The notes under the pieces were generated by a model. That model ran no database searches. It was not told the DNA's origin and saw only the letters and a program-made list of their open reading frames with translations. DNA of 64,000 nt from Pedobacter ginsenosidimutans (GTDB lineage Bacteria > Bacteroidota > Bacteroidia > Sphingobacteriales > Sphingobacteriaceae), in NCBI RefSeq assembly GCF_001442625.1, contig NZ_LMZQ01000002.1:124001-188000 (forward strand), written 5' to 3'. Of this stretch, positions 17,755 to 25,550 are shown piece after piece. Each line of letters begins with the position of its first letter. Within the stretch, counting starts at the first letter, position 1. Both the position numbers and the translations under genes were made by a program.

Positions 17755-18000
17755 TTATTCTTGCTCTGCCATGTTAACGGCAACTACCGAAGTGATCTGA
17801 GGAACGGCTTTCATAATAGCCTGTTCGATACCAGATTTCATAGTCATGAAACTCATCGGGCAAGAACCGCAGTTGCCTAAAAGTTTAAGCTTTACCGTTC
17901 CTTCAGATGTAATTTCTTCAACAGAAACATCACCTCCATCAGCCTTTAAATATGGCCTGATAGTTTCCAATGCCTGTTCTACTTGTTCTGTTAAATTCAT
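17755..18000 (-). CDS. NifU C-terminal-domain (Nfu) Fe-S carrier
   Basis: 81 residues forming a single Nfu domain: LETIRPYLKADGGDVSVEEI, then the cluster-binding Cys pair in LLGNCGSCPMSFMTMKSGIE. Such proteins carry and pass on [4Fe-4S] clusters. It lies 34 bases downstream of the Mrp/ApbC gene, which also binds and transfers Fe-S clusters, so the two form a coherent Fe-S maturation unit. Confidence 0.95.
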   Translation of the reverse strand: MNLTEQVEQALETIRPYLKADGGDVSVEEITSEGTVKLKLLGNCGSCPMSFMTMKSGIEQAIMKAVPQITSVVAVNMAEQE

Positions 18001-18034
18001 TATATATATTTTAATTTATAAAAATAGTAATTTT

Positions 18035-19111
18035 TTAGCAATTCACCATTTGCGCATTGTTGATGGATATCTGTTGTGCAATTTTACTTGCAATATCTCC
18101 AAATATAACATCAAGCAAAGGATTTTGGTTTAAGGCTACCGGTTTCCCTTTATCTCCTGCTTCCGAAATACTTTGTATAATTGGAATTTCTCCTAAAAAC
18201 GGCACATCAAAACGTGCTGCAAGTTCGGTACCACCACCTTTTCCGAAGATATAATATTTATTCTCGGGCAATTCTGCTGGTGTAAAATACGACATGTTTT
18301 CTATAACACCTAAAATCGGGATATTAATTCCCGGCATTCTGAACATCGCCAAACCTTTATGTGTATCGGCCAGTGCAACCTGCTGAGGTGTAGTAACCAC
18401 AACCGCTCCCGAAATTGGGAAACTCTGTGTAATGGTGATGTGGATATCACCCGTTCCCGGTGGAAGATCTACGATCAGATAATCCAGTTCTCCCCAGTTT
18501 GTATCGTTAAACAATTGTTTTACTGCGTTTGAAGCCATTGGTCCGCGCCATGGCACTGGTTGGCCAGGATCTGCAAAAAAGCCTAACGATAATAACTTGA
18601 TCCCATATTTCTCAATCGGTAAAATTTTGGTTTTACCATCGGCAGTTTCTTCAGCACCCGGCTTGGCATCAACCAGATCGAACATGGTGGGTACTGACGG
18701 CCCATAAATATCGGCATCGATAAGGCCAACTTTGGCACCATCTTTAGCCAATACAACCGCCAGATTACTCGCTACAGTAGATTTACCAACTCCTCCTTTT
18801 CCGGATGAAACCAAAATGATGTTTTTGATGTTATCTAACGATGACGAATTGCTTGGTTGGGTAACCCTCGAAGTTACATTGATGATTACCGCTGCCGTTG
18901 GCGATACAAAATGCTTGATGGCATTAGTACAGGCATTTTTCAGCATTTCCTTCATTGGGCATGCCGGTGTAGTAAGCTCTAATGTAAATTTGACCTGGTT
19001 ATCTGTTATCTGTAAATCTTTAATCATGTTTAAAGTAACCAGATCTTTTTTAAGATCGGGATCTTCAACATTTTTAAGCGCATCTAAAACTTGTTGCGGG
19101 CTAATCTGCAT
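18035..19111 (-). CDS. Mrp/NBP35 family P-loop ATPase (ApbC)
   Basis: 358 residues: an N-terminal MIP18/DUF59 domain (about 5-85), then the deviant Walker A SGKGGVGKS at about 105-113 and the Mrp signature DLPPGTGD. In the C-terminal half a CxxC pair is absent in the form seen in some Mrp proteins. ApbC-type proteins are scaffolds or carriers for Fe-S clusters. The cotranscribed Nfu gene supports that role. The start MQISPQQVLDALKNVEDPD is the normal one for the family. Confidence 0.95.
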   Translation of the reverse strand: MQISPQQVLDALKNVEDPDLKKDLVTLNMIKDLQITDNQVKFTLELTTPACPMKEMLKNACTNAIKHFVSPTAAVIINVTSRVTQPSNSSSLDNIKNIILVSSGKGGVGKSTVASNLAVVLAKDGAKVGLIDADIYGPSVPTMFDLVDAKPGAEETADGKTKILPIEKYGIKLLSLGFFADPGQPVPWRGPMASNAVKQLFNDTNWGELDYLIVDLPPGTGDIHITITQSFPISGAVVVTTPQQVALADTHKGLAMFRMPGINIPILGVIENMSYFTPAELPENKYYIFGKGGGTELAARFDVPFLGEIPIIQSISEAGDKGKPVALNQNPLLDVIFGDIASKIAQQISINNAQMVNC

Positions 19112-19242
19112 GGTATTAATTTAAATTCAAAATTAACAAAACATAGCCATAAATACTTTTATTTAGGCTTTTTAACTGTAATTTTAACACGAAATAAACA
19201 TTTAATTGTTACGTTTAAGCAATTAACCATTTTAACGACTAT

Positions 19243-21399
19243 ATGCGAATACCAAAAATTAAGATCCCCAAAAAATATTTAAAAATCGGAGCCTGGGTTT
19301 TAGGTGTTTTTTTAGTTGTTTGTATTGCTTTGGGTGCGGTAGCCTATAGCAAAAGGGAAGCACTTCTTAAAAAAATGGTGGCCAAAGCAATTGCCAAGGC
19401 CGATAAGGATTATGGCTTGGAGGTTAAAATCGGATCGGCAGGTTTTACAGGGCTGAGCACCGTAAAAATGACCAATATTTCTGTTGTTCCTAAAGATAGG
19501 GATACGCTTTCTAATATTGGCGAACTTAGCGTGGGTGTAAAACTTTTCCCGCTTATTTTTGGTAAAGTAAAACTCTCAGAAGTAAAACTGAACAATGGTT
19601 TTGTAAGTGTTGTACTTAAAGATTCGACCACAAATATCGATTTCATCTTAAAGCGCAAGAAAAAAGACAGCACCCAAACCAATGGAAAAGCCAATTTACC
19701 AGAAATAGCCAGCAACATCTTAAATCAGGTTTTATACAAAATCCCTGACGATATGGATGTGAAGAACATGATGTTTAAACTAAACGATCATGATACAGCC
19801 AAATTGAGTTTTGCAACAACAGCTACAATTGATGGCGGTGATTTAAAATCAACTATTGATGTAAACAATAACGAATCTACCTGGCATGTAAACGGTTATG
19901 TAAACCCAGGCAGCAAAGAATTGAGCTTTACCGCTTATGCCGATGGAAAAAAACTGGAATTACCTTACTTAAACAATAAGCTGCATGCAAAAATCAGTTT
20001 TGATACCTTACAAACCGAACTTAAAAATGCAAAATACAGTGGCGACGATTATAAAATTTCTGGCTCCTGGTCGGTTAAAAACATGCTAATTAATCAGCCA
20101 CGCATTGCTTCGAACGATATCATTGTACAAAGTGCAAAACTGGACGCAGATATTTTAGTTGGGCCTAATTTCATTGCTTTAGACAGCACATCAACAGCCT
20201 ACCTGAAAAATGCACAGATCCATCCTTTTGTTAAATATACTCTAGGAAAGAACAAAATATATGAGTTAAAGCTAAATGCCGAAGAACAGGATGCACAAGG
20301 GGTTTTAGATGCTTTTCCACAAGGCTTGTTCGAATCGTTGGAAGGATTAAAAGTACAGGGTAAGGTGAAGTACAATCTTAATTTTTATTTAGACACCAAA
20401 GTACCAGATAGCGTGCGCTTCAGTTCTACCTTAACACCCGTTGATTTCAAAATTGTACAATGGGGTAAAACCAATCTGCAAAAAATCAACAGTCCGTTTG
20501 TTTATACCCCTTATGAGTATGGCAAACCGATGAGAGATATTACCATAGGCCCATCAAACCCAAACTTTACACCTTTATCGTCAATTTCGAAAAACTTTAT
20601 CAATGCGGTTCTAACAGCAGAAGACCCATCATTTTTTACGCATAACGGCTTTGTTGAAGAATCGATCCGTAAATCAATCGCCGTAAACTTTAAAGAAAAG
20701 AAATTTAAACGTGGTGGCAGTACCATCAGTATGCAGCTGGTTAAAAATGTTTATTTAAGCCGTCAAAAAACCTTGGCCCGTAAAGCCGAGGAGATATTAA
20801 TTGTTTGGCTTATTGAACATAATCACCTGGTAAGCAAACAACGGATGCTCGAAGTGTATTTCAACATTATGGAACTAGGCCAGAATATTTATGGAATAGG
20901 TGAGGCATCGCGCTATTATTTTGGAAAACAGCCTGCCGATTTAACCATCGGGGATGGATTATTCCTGGCGAGTATTGTTCCTAAACCAAAAGCATCGATG
21001 TATAAATTCATGGCTGATGGTAGTTTGAAACCTTACATGTTCAACTATTTTAGGTTTATGGGAAATATTATGGCAAGAAGAGGTTTAGTGGCGAGCGATA
21101 CTTCAGGTTATGGTTTCTATAACGTACGTTTAAGAGAGGGGCTTCGCCAGTATTTAGCACCTGATACGGCTGTTATTGATACTACAGCGTTTGATGATGA
21201 CGGAGACGGCTTACCGGTTGTAATTGTACACGATAAAAATAAAAGTTTCTTCGAACGCCTTTTTGGTGGCGGATCTAAAAAAGATACCTCAGGCAAACAG
21301 ATAACCACGCCAACCGATACCACTAAAACAAAAAAACAATTAAGGCAGGAGCGTAGGGAAGAACGACGACGACAAAAAGAATTGGAAAAAACTCAGTAG
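19243..21399 (+). CDS. AsmA-like and GT51 peptidoglycan glycosyltransferase fusion
   Basis: 718 residues. One N-terminal membrane helix (about 14-36) is followed by about 350 residues that read like an AsmA/DUF748-type beta-rich domain (ITNISVVPKDRDTLSNIGELSVGV and similar). A GT51 glycosyltransferase domain fills about 440-620: the catalytic Glu460 in TAEDPSFFTHNGF, RGGSTISMQLVKN from about 490, RKAEEI, then a second Glu in LEVYFNIMELG. No penicillin-binding transpeptidase domain follows; the C-terminal tail is basic and Arg/Glu-rich. It would polymerise glycan strands from lipid II without cross-linking them. Most monofunctional GT51 enzymes are about 240 residues, so the large N-terminal part is notable. 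Confidence 0.9.
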   Translation: MRIPKIKIPKKYLKIGAWVLGVFLVVCIALGAVAYSKREALLKKMVAKAIAKADKDYGLEVKIGSAGFTGLSTVKMTNISVVPKDRDTLSNIGELSVGVKLFPLIFGKVKLSEVKLNNGFVSVVLKDSTTNIDFILKRKKKDSTQTNGKANLPEIASNILNQVLYKIPDDMDVKNMMFKLNDHDTAKLSFATTATIDGGDLKSTIDVNNNESTWHVNGYVNPGSKELSFTAYADGKKLELPYLNNKLHAKISFDTLQTELKNAKYSGDDYKISGSWSVKNMLINQPRIASNDIIVQSAKLDADILVGPNFIALDSTSTAYLKNAQIHPFVKYTLGKNKIYELKLNAEEQDAQGVLDAFPQGLFESLEGLKVQGKVKYNLNFYLDTKVPDSVRFSSTLTPVDFKIVQWGKTNLQKINSPFVYTPYEYGKPMRDITIGPSNPNFTPLSSISKNFINAVLTAEDPSFFTHNGFVEESIRKSIAVNFKEKKFKRGGSTISMQLVKNVYLSRQKTLARKAEEILIVWLIEHNHLVSKQRMLEVYFNIMELGQNIYGIGEASRYYFGKQPADLTIGDGLFLASIVPKPKASMYKFMADGSLKPYMFNYFRFMGNIMARRGLVASDTSGYGFYNVRLREGLRQYLAPDTAVIDTTAFDDDGDGLPVVIVHDKNKSFFERLFGGGSKKDTSGKQITTPTDTTKTKKQLRQERREERRRQKELEKTQ

Positions 21400-21566
21400 G
21401 AATGAGTTTGCAGTTGTCAATTGGCATTTACCAGTTGAGCCACACGATTAAACAATTAACCATGACCAAGTTTGCAATTGGTAGTTTACGGGTCTTAGTT
21501 AAAACCCAACGATTAACCAGTTAACCGATTCATACAATTAAACAACCATAACCTTTCAACAGCAGC

Positions 21567-22109
21567 ATGCACAAAATAAAAGTAGAGGATAAAGAGTTCG
21601 AGATATTTTTAGAGAACGATACCTTAAACAAACGGATCCGTTTACTGGGCATCCAGATCAATGTTGATTACGAGGGCAAATGCCCGCTATTTATTGGTGT
21701 ATTAAACGGTAGTTTTTTGTTTATGGCTGATCTAATCAAAGAAATAAACGTACCCTGCGAAGTTGCTTTTATGCGTGTGGCCTCATACGAAGGAACAGCA
21801 AGTTCGGGAAATGTAAAAGAATTAATCGGACTGCCTGATAAGATAGAAGGCAGAGATATTATAATTGTGGAAGATATTGTTGATACAGGCTTAACCTTAA
21901 CGCATATTTTAAAAACGATAAAAGAAAAAAATCCTGCTTCAATTAAAGTAGCTTCTCTTTTGCTTAAACCAAGCGCTTTAAAATATGAAATTGAAGAACT
22001 AGAATACGTTGGTTTTGAAATACCTAACGAATTTGTAGTGGGTTACGGATTAGATTATAATGGCCTTGGCAGAAACCTGACTGATATTTACAGAGCAACT
22101 GAGGCATAA
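21567..22109 (+). CDS. hpt: Hypoxanthine phosphoribosyltransferase
   Basis: Purine salvage: hypoxanthine or guanine plus PRPP to IMP or GMP. 180 residues. The PRPP-binding motif VEDIVDTG is at residues 101-108, the flexible loop VASYEGTASSGNVKE precedes it and the C-terminal VGYGLDYNGLGRNL is typical. A 167-base AT-rich gap with repeated AATTAACCA-like words separates it from the glycosyltransferase gene. psd follows 55 bases later and may be read through. Confidence 0.97.
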   Translation: MHKIKVEDKEFEIFLENDTLNKRIRLLGIQINVDYEGKCPLFIGVLNGSFLFMADLIKEINVPCEVAFMRVASYEGTASSGNVKELIGLPDKIEGRDIIIVEDIVDTGLTLTHILKTIKEKNPASIKVASLLLKPSALKYEIEELEYVGFEIPNEFVVGYGLDYNGLGRNLTDIYRATEA

Positions 22110-22164
22110 TTTTTAGATCGGATTAATTTATTTTTTGCACCTTTGCCCAATAATTTCTAAAACA

Positions 22165-22824
22165 ATGACCATACATAAAGAAGGCTACACCACCATTGCC
22201 TTAAGCATATTGTTTATCTTCGTAATCAACGCAGTAGTCGATTATAAATATCACAACATTACCTGGTTGCGGTGGTTCATTTATATCTTTTCAGCAGCAT
22301 TATTTATTATTGTACTGCAGTTTTTCCGTAACCCAAGCCGCAGCTTTTCTTCAGGCGAAAATCTGGTAATCTGCCCGGCGGATGGCAAAGTTGTGGTAAT
22401 TGAAGAAACAGAAGAGGGTGAATATTTTAAAGATAAACGTTTACAGGTTTCGATTTTTATGTCGCCAATAAATGTTCACATTAACCGTAATCCAATTTCT
22501 GGAGTGGTGAAGTTCTTCAAATATCACCCGGGAAAATACCTTGCTGCATGGAATCCAAAATCATCAACAGAGAATGAACGTACTACAACTGTTGTAGAGC
22601 ATAAAAATGGTACCCCCGTATTGTTCCGTCAAATTGCCGGTGCTTTGGCCCGCAGAATTGTATGGTATGTAAAAGAAGGCGATCAGGTAGTACAAACTGA
22701 ACAATTTGGTTTCATTAAATTCGGATCGAGGGTTGATGTGTTTTTACCAGTAGGGACAAAAGTTAACGTGGAGCTTAACCAGGTTGTAAAGGGAGGAATC
22801 ACTACCCTGGCGACTTTAAGTTAA
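22165..22824 (+). CDS. psd: Phosphatidylserine decarboxylase, short (archaetidylserine-type) form
   Basis: Makes phosphatidylethanolamine, the main lipid of Bacteroidota. The ATG at 22165 (MTIHKEGYTTIALS) gives 219 residues and is preferred over an in-frame ATG 30 bases upstream that adds an unrelated MHLCPIISKT. Two close membrane helices lie at about 10-50. Self-cleavage is expected at the GS pair 187-188 in KFGSRVDVFLP, giving the pyruvoyl group. FMSPINVHINRNPISG is the family signature. cdsA, which supplies CDP-diacylglycerol for the same pathway, is in the window at 62.5 kb but not linked. Confidence 0.96.
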   Translation: MTIHKEGYTTIALSILFIFVINAVVDYKYHNITWLRWFIYIFSAALFIIVLQFFRNPSRSFSSGENLVICPADGKVVVIEETEEGEYFKDKRLQVSIFMSPINVHINRNPISGVVKFFKYHPGKYLAAWNPKSSTENERTTTVVEHKNGTPVLFRQIAGALARRIVWYVKEGDQVVQTEQFGFIKFGSRVDVFLPVGTKVNVELNQVVKGGITTLATLS

Positions 22825-22842
22825 GGATATAATATTTTAAAA

Positions 22843-22874
22843 GAAGCCGGTTTAGTTAATGCTAAATCGGCTTC
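22843..22874 (+). terminator. Terminator of the hpt-psd unit
   Basis: GAAGCCGGTTTAG and CTAAATCGGCTTC (22843-22855, 22862-22874) form a 13-bp stem with one mismatch, followed by TTCGTTCATTTT. It starts 18 bases after the psd stop. Confidence 0.75.
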
Positions 22875-22944
22875 TTCGTTCATTTTACAAATATTTAGAT
22901 GGTAATTTATATCCCTTTAGGATATTCTATACATATTCTAATTT

Positions 22945-23060
22945 AGTCGTCACTCTGAATTCATTTCAGGGTCTATTTTGCAGGAAAGATGCTGACCACG
23001 AAGTAGCTACAAAACAATTGAAAACACTATCCTACTTGTAAAATAAATTCAGCATGACGA
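22945..23060. repeat. Dispersed repeat (GTCACTCTGAATTCATTTCAGGGTC type)
   Basis: The left end GTCGTCACTCTGAATTCATTTC and the right end AAATAAATTCAGCATGACGA are roughly complementary. The inner part AAGATGCTGACCACGAAGTAGC resembles the element at 29521-29610. The rest of this nearly 300-base gap between psd and the MscS gene holds no gene that I can support. Confidence 0.65.
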
Positions 23061-23121
23061 TCATCGTCTAAGCAGATAGTTAAATTAATAAATATTAATC
23101 GGATGCAGGGTATGTAATCAC

Positions 23122-24297
23122 TTAATCCATAGCATCATTACCTACCTCTTCATTATTACCTGCAGGAGCTAACCTATCGCTAATTAAGCGTTGTGTAGGA
23201 TAGGCAAAATCCGACTTATTACGGATAACGATATCCATAATTTCAAGGTTGATCTCTTGTCTGATTTTAAGGAATTCGGTATAATTTAACACGGTTACAA
23301 AATAGTTAATCTCTACATTTAAACCCGAATCGCCAAAGCTCTTAAAGGAAGCATTTCCATCATCACTGGTGCCTTGATGATTATTGATGTAACTTTCTAT
23401 CTCGGTAATAATTTTTCTAAGTGATTCCGAATTGGTTTCGTAAGTAAGCCCGATGATAAAAGATACCTTGCGCGAATTCCTCAATGAAAGGTTTTCTAAA
23501 ACACCATCAATCATACCTCTATTAGGTATAGTAGCCATCGTTTTTTCAGAGGTTCTGATCCTCGTGCTTCTAAAACCTACTTTTTCAACTGTTCCTTCCA
23601 CACCATCAACCTTTACCAGATCGCCTACGGTAAAAGGCTTATCTAAAAAAATGGTGAATGAACCTATTAAGTTTTCTAAGCTCTCTTTAGCAGCCAAAGC
23701 AATGGCAATACCGCCAATACCCAATCCTGTAATCAGCGTTAATACATTAACCTCGAAAACAAAACCCAGAAGGGTGAAAAAACCGATAAAGATTACAATC
23801 GTTTTAAACAGCTCTTTTAGAAAAGGCACCAGCTGATCGTCGGCCTTATTATCTGTAAGCGAAGCTTTATAAAGAAGCACATGGCTAATAAAGTCGATTA
23901 TCCTTAAAATAATCCAAAAAATAGATAGGATGATCCCAAACAAAAATATCCGGTCAATACAGTCGCCAATCGTTACAGGTATTAACTCTTTAACCTTACC
24001 AATTAATTTGCTGTAATGGAATACAGCTACCTCCAGCGGGTGTTTTAGCTGGTTGATGGATAGATAAAGGGTGGTTAACAGAATAAAAACCTCGATGGGT
24101 TTTACCAATAAGGCAACGAAAGCATCATTATGTGATTGATTTGAAAAGTTTCTGAAAAGCTTAAACAGCAACCTGCTTAACAGCTTAGAAACAATGTTCT
24201 TAAAAACTAGGCCTAAAAAAAGTATGCCTCCGAAAAGGAAGTAGGCTTTTACGGTATTGCCCCAAAACACTTGGTCGAAAAAAGCAGAATCTAACAT
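23122..24297 (-). CDS. MscS family mechanosensitive channel
   Basis: 391 residues, with about five N-terminal membrane helices. The pore helix and beta domain of MscS follow, seen in GLGIGGIAIALAAKESLENL, then DKPFTVGDLVKVDGVEGTVEKVGFRSTRIRT. The C-terminal domain ends in a short acidic tail. These channels open under membrane tension and release solutes on osmotic downshock. The Gly/Ala-rich pore helix pattern is intact. It lies downstream of rplS on the same strand but behind the rplS terminator. Confidence 0.93.
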   Translation of the reverse strand: MLDSAFFDQVFWGNTVKAYFLFGGILFLGLVFKNIVSKLLSRLLFKLFRNFSNQSHNDAFVALLVKPIEVFILLTTLYLSINQLKHPLEVAVFHYSKLIGKVKELIPVTIGDCIDRIFLFGIILSIFWIILRIIDFISHVLLYKASLTDNKADDQLVPFLKELFKTIVIFIGFFTLLGFVFEVNVLTLITGLGIGGIAIALAAKESLENLIGSFTIFLDKPFTVGDLVKVDGVEGTVEKVGFRSTRIRTSEKTMATIPNRGMIDGVLENLSLRNSRKVSFIIGLTYETNSESLRKIITEIESYINNHQGTSDDGNASFKSFGDSGLNVEINYFVTVLNYTEFLKIRQEINLEIMDIVIRNKSDFAYPTQRLISDRLAPAGNNEEVGNDAMD

Positions 24298-24310
24298 TTA
24301 ACAAAGGTAC

Positions 24311-24345
24311 AAACAAAAAAACCTCCACGAAATTAATCGTGAAGG
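24311..24345 (-). terminator. Terminator of rplS
   Basis: Read on the minus strand, CCTTCACGA pairs with TCGTGGAGG (24322-24344, one wobble) and is followed by TTTTTTTGTTT. It lies 23 bases after the rplS stop. Confidence 0.8.
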
Positions 24346-24367
24346 CTATATCTTATAATAAAGAATA

Positions 24368-24715
24368 TTATTTTCTCAAAGATTTGATACGAGCAGCTTT
24401 ACCAGTTAAAGCGCGTAAATAGAACAATTTCGCTCTACGAACTTTACCATAGCTATTCACTTCTACTTTCTCAATGTTTGGAGAACTAAAAGGGAAAATA
24501 CGCTCAACACCAACGCCGTTGCTCATTTTACGAACGGTGAAGGTTTCATTAGCACCTGCACTGTTACGTTGTATTACAACACCTTGGTAAATTTGAACAC
24601 GTTCTTTATTACCTTCGCGAATTTTATAGTGTACGCTCACTGTATCGCCAGACTTGAACGCAGGAAAATCTTTTTTCGCGATGGCCTGCTCTTCAACAAA
24701 TTTTACTAAATCCAT
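24368..24715 (-). CDS. rplS: 50S ribosomal protein L19
   Basis: 115 residues, normal length. [26 protein letters not shown] and the Arg-rich C-terminus [19 protein letters not shown] are the L19 signatures. In many bacteria rplS ends the rpsP-rimM-trmD-rplS operon. Here a leucine-rich-repeat gene and a two-component system lie between trmD and rplS. A 232-base upstream gap with hairpins such as TTCGCGA-ATATA-TCGCGAA (24882-24900) suggests its own promoter and leader. Confidence 0.98.
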   Translation of the reverse strand: MDLVKFVEEQAIAKKDFPAFKSGDTVSVHYKIREGNKERVQIYQGVVIQRNSAGANETFTVRKMSNGVGVERIFPFSSPNIEKVEVNSYGKVRRAKLFYLRALTGKAARIKSLRK

Positions 24716-24881
24716 GATTTTAAGCTATTAAACCAACTTTCTTTACCTTGAAAATCGGATTGCAATATTAGGGATTTTTTTTCATATAAAAAAACCTATT
24801 TTAATTTTTTCCACAATCTTTATGAATTCCACATTCGATTGTGCTAAATGCTTCTATTCCAAAAGATCAGGAGAGCACTTA

Positions 24882-24900
24882 TTCGCGAATATATCGCGAA
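24882..24900. promoter_or_regulatory. Palindrome in the rplS upstream region
   Basis: TTCGCGA and TCGCGAA flank ATATA, a 7-bp perfect inverted repeat 167 bases before the rplS start. A second inverted repeat, AGGTAA-AATA-TTACCT, lies at 24922-24937, just after the leucine-rich-repeat gene stop. Either could be an operator, leader hairpin or weak terminator. The rest of this 232-base gap shows no gene. Confidence 0.35.
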
Positions 24901-24947
24901 ATTTAGTGTTCAAATATCCTGAGGTAAAATATTACCTATTGATGGTA

Positions 24948-25436
24948 TCAAGTGTGAATAATACAATTAGGCAATGTTTCTTCCGCTTTTATTATCTTTT
25001 CTAAAATGGAATCCCGACTTTCTTCCACCCCTTCGTCGTGAGGCGAGATATGCAGTTCTTTAAGGTTTTTTAAATCTTTTAAAACCATTATATCTTCTAA
25101 GCGGATTTTAGTCCTCCAGATATCGAGATATTCCAGATCGGTCAGTTTATTCAGATAAGGCAGGCACGCTTTGGTAATATTTTCATGCTTCATCAGGGTT
25201 AAATCTTTAAGTTGCCTGACATTGCTGATCAATTTCACCCCCTCATCGGTTACCCTCGTTTCTTTCAAATAAATACTTCCCATAACCGAAACTTTGGCAA
25301 AAAGCATGGCTAAATACGCATCATCAACCAACGAATCGATACTGGTAAAACCTGGCAGTTCTGTAGGGATATTTTTCGCTTCGGTAATATGCCCAAAATG
25401 CCACCAGAACTGTTTTTCTGCGCCCCTGAGTTTCAT
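24948..25436 (-). CDS. Leucine-rich-repeat-like cytosolic protein
   Basis: 162 residues without signal peptide or membrane helix. From about residue 50 the sequence shows leucine-rich repeats of about 23-25 residues: GSIYLKETRVTDEGVKLISN, LKDLTLMKHENITKACLPYL, LEYLDIWRTKIRLEDIMVL, LKELHISPHDEGVEE. The spacing resembles the bacterial LxxLxLxxTxIT type. Such repeats usually bind protein partners. It lies directly downstream of the histidine kinase gene on the same strand, with its own palindromic operator candidate 60 bases upstream. A role linked to the two-component system is inferred from position only. Confidence 0.7.
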   Translation of the reverse strand: MKLRGAEKQFWWHFGHITEAKNIPTELPGFTSIDSLVDDAYLAMLFAKVSVMGSIYLKETRVTDEGVKLISNVRQLKDLTLMKHENITKACLPYLNKLTDLEYLDIWRTKIRLEDIMVLKDLKNLKELHISPHDEGVEESRDSILEKIIKAEETLPNCIIHT

Positions 25437-25496
25437 TTTATTAAAGGGTGTATTGCTTTTATTAAGCTAAAGTATGCTAAAGATACCCAGGCAAAA

Positions 25497-25514
25497 ATAC
25501 CCAATAAAGGGTAT
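25497..25514. promoter_or_regulatory. Candidate operator ATACCC-N6-GGGTAT, copy 1
   Basis: ATACCC (25497-25502) and GGGTAT (25509-25514) form a perfect 6-bp inverted repeat with a 6-base spacer, followed on the plus strand by ATTTA. An extra ATACCC half lies at 25483-25488. The same palindrome with the same ATTTA extension occurs at 42976-42993, and both are followed by a TTACAGACTA (25544-25553 here). It is 60 bases upstream of the leucine-rich-repeat gene start and just after the kinase gene. Confidence 0.5.
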
Positions 25515-25550
25515 ATTTACATATGCAGAACTCATGAAAACAGTTACAGA

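Noticed and set aside
22859..23041. 60-codon plus-strand frame after psd
   Set aside because: It starts in the terminator hairpin and runs through a dispersed repeat.
24822..25004. 60-codon plus-strand frame upstream of rplS
   Set aside because: It overlaps the LRR gene on the other strand, and no family is seen.
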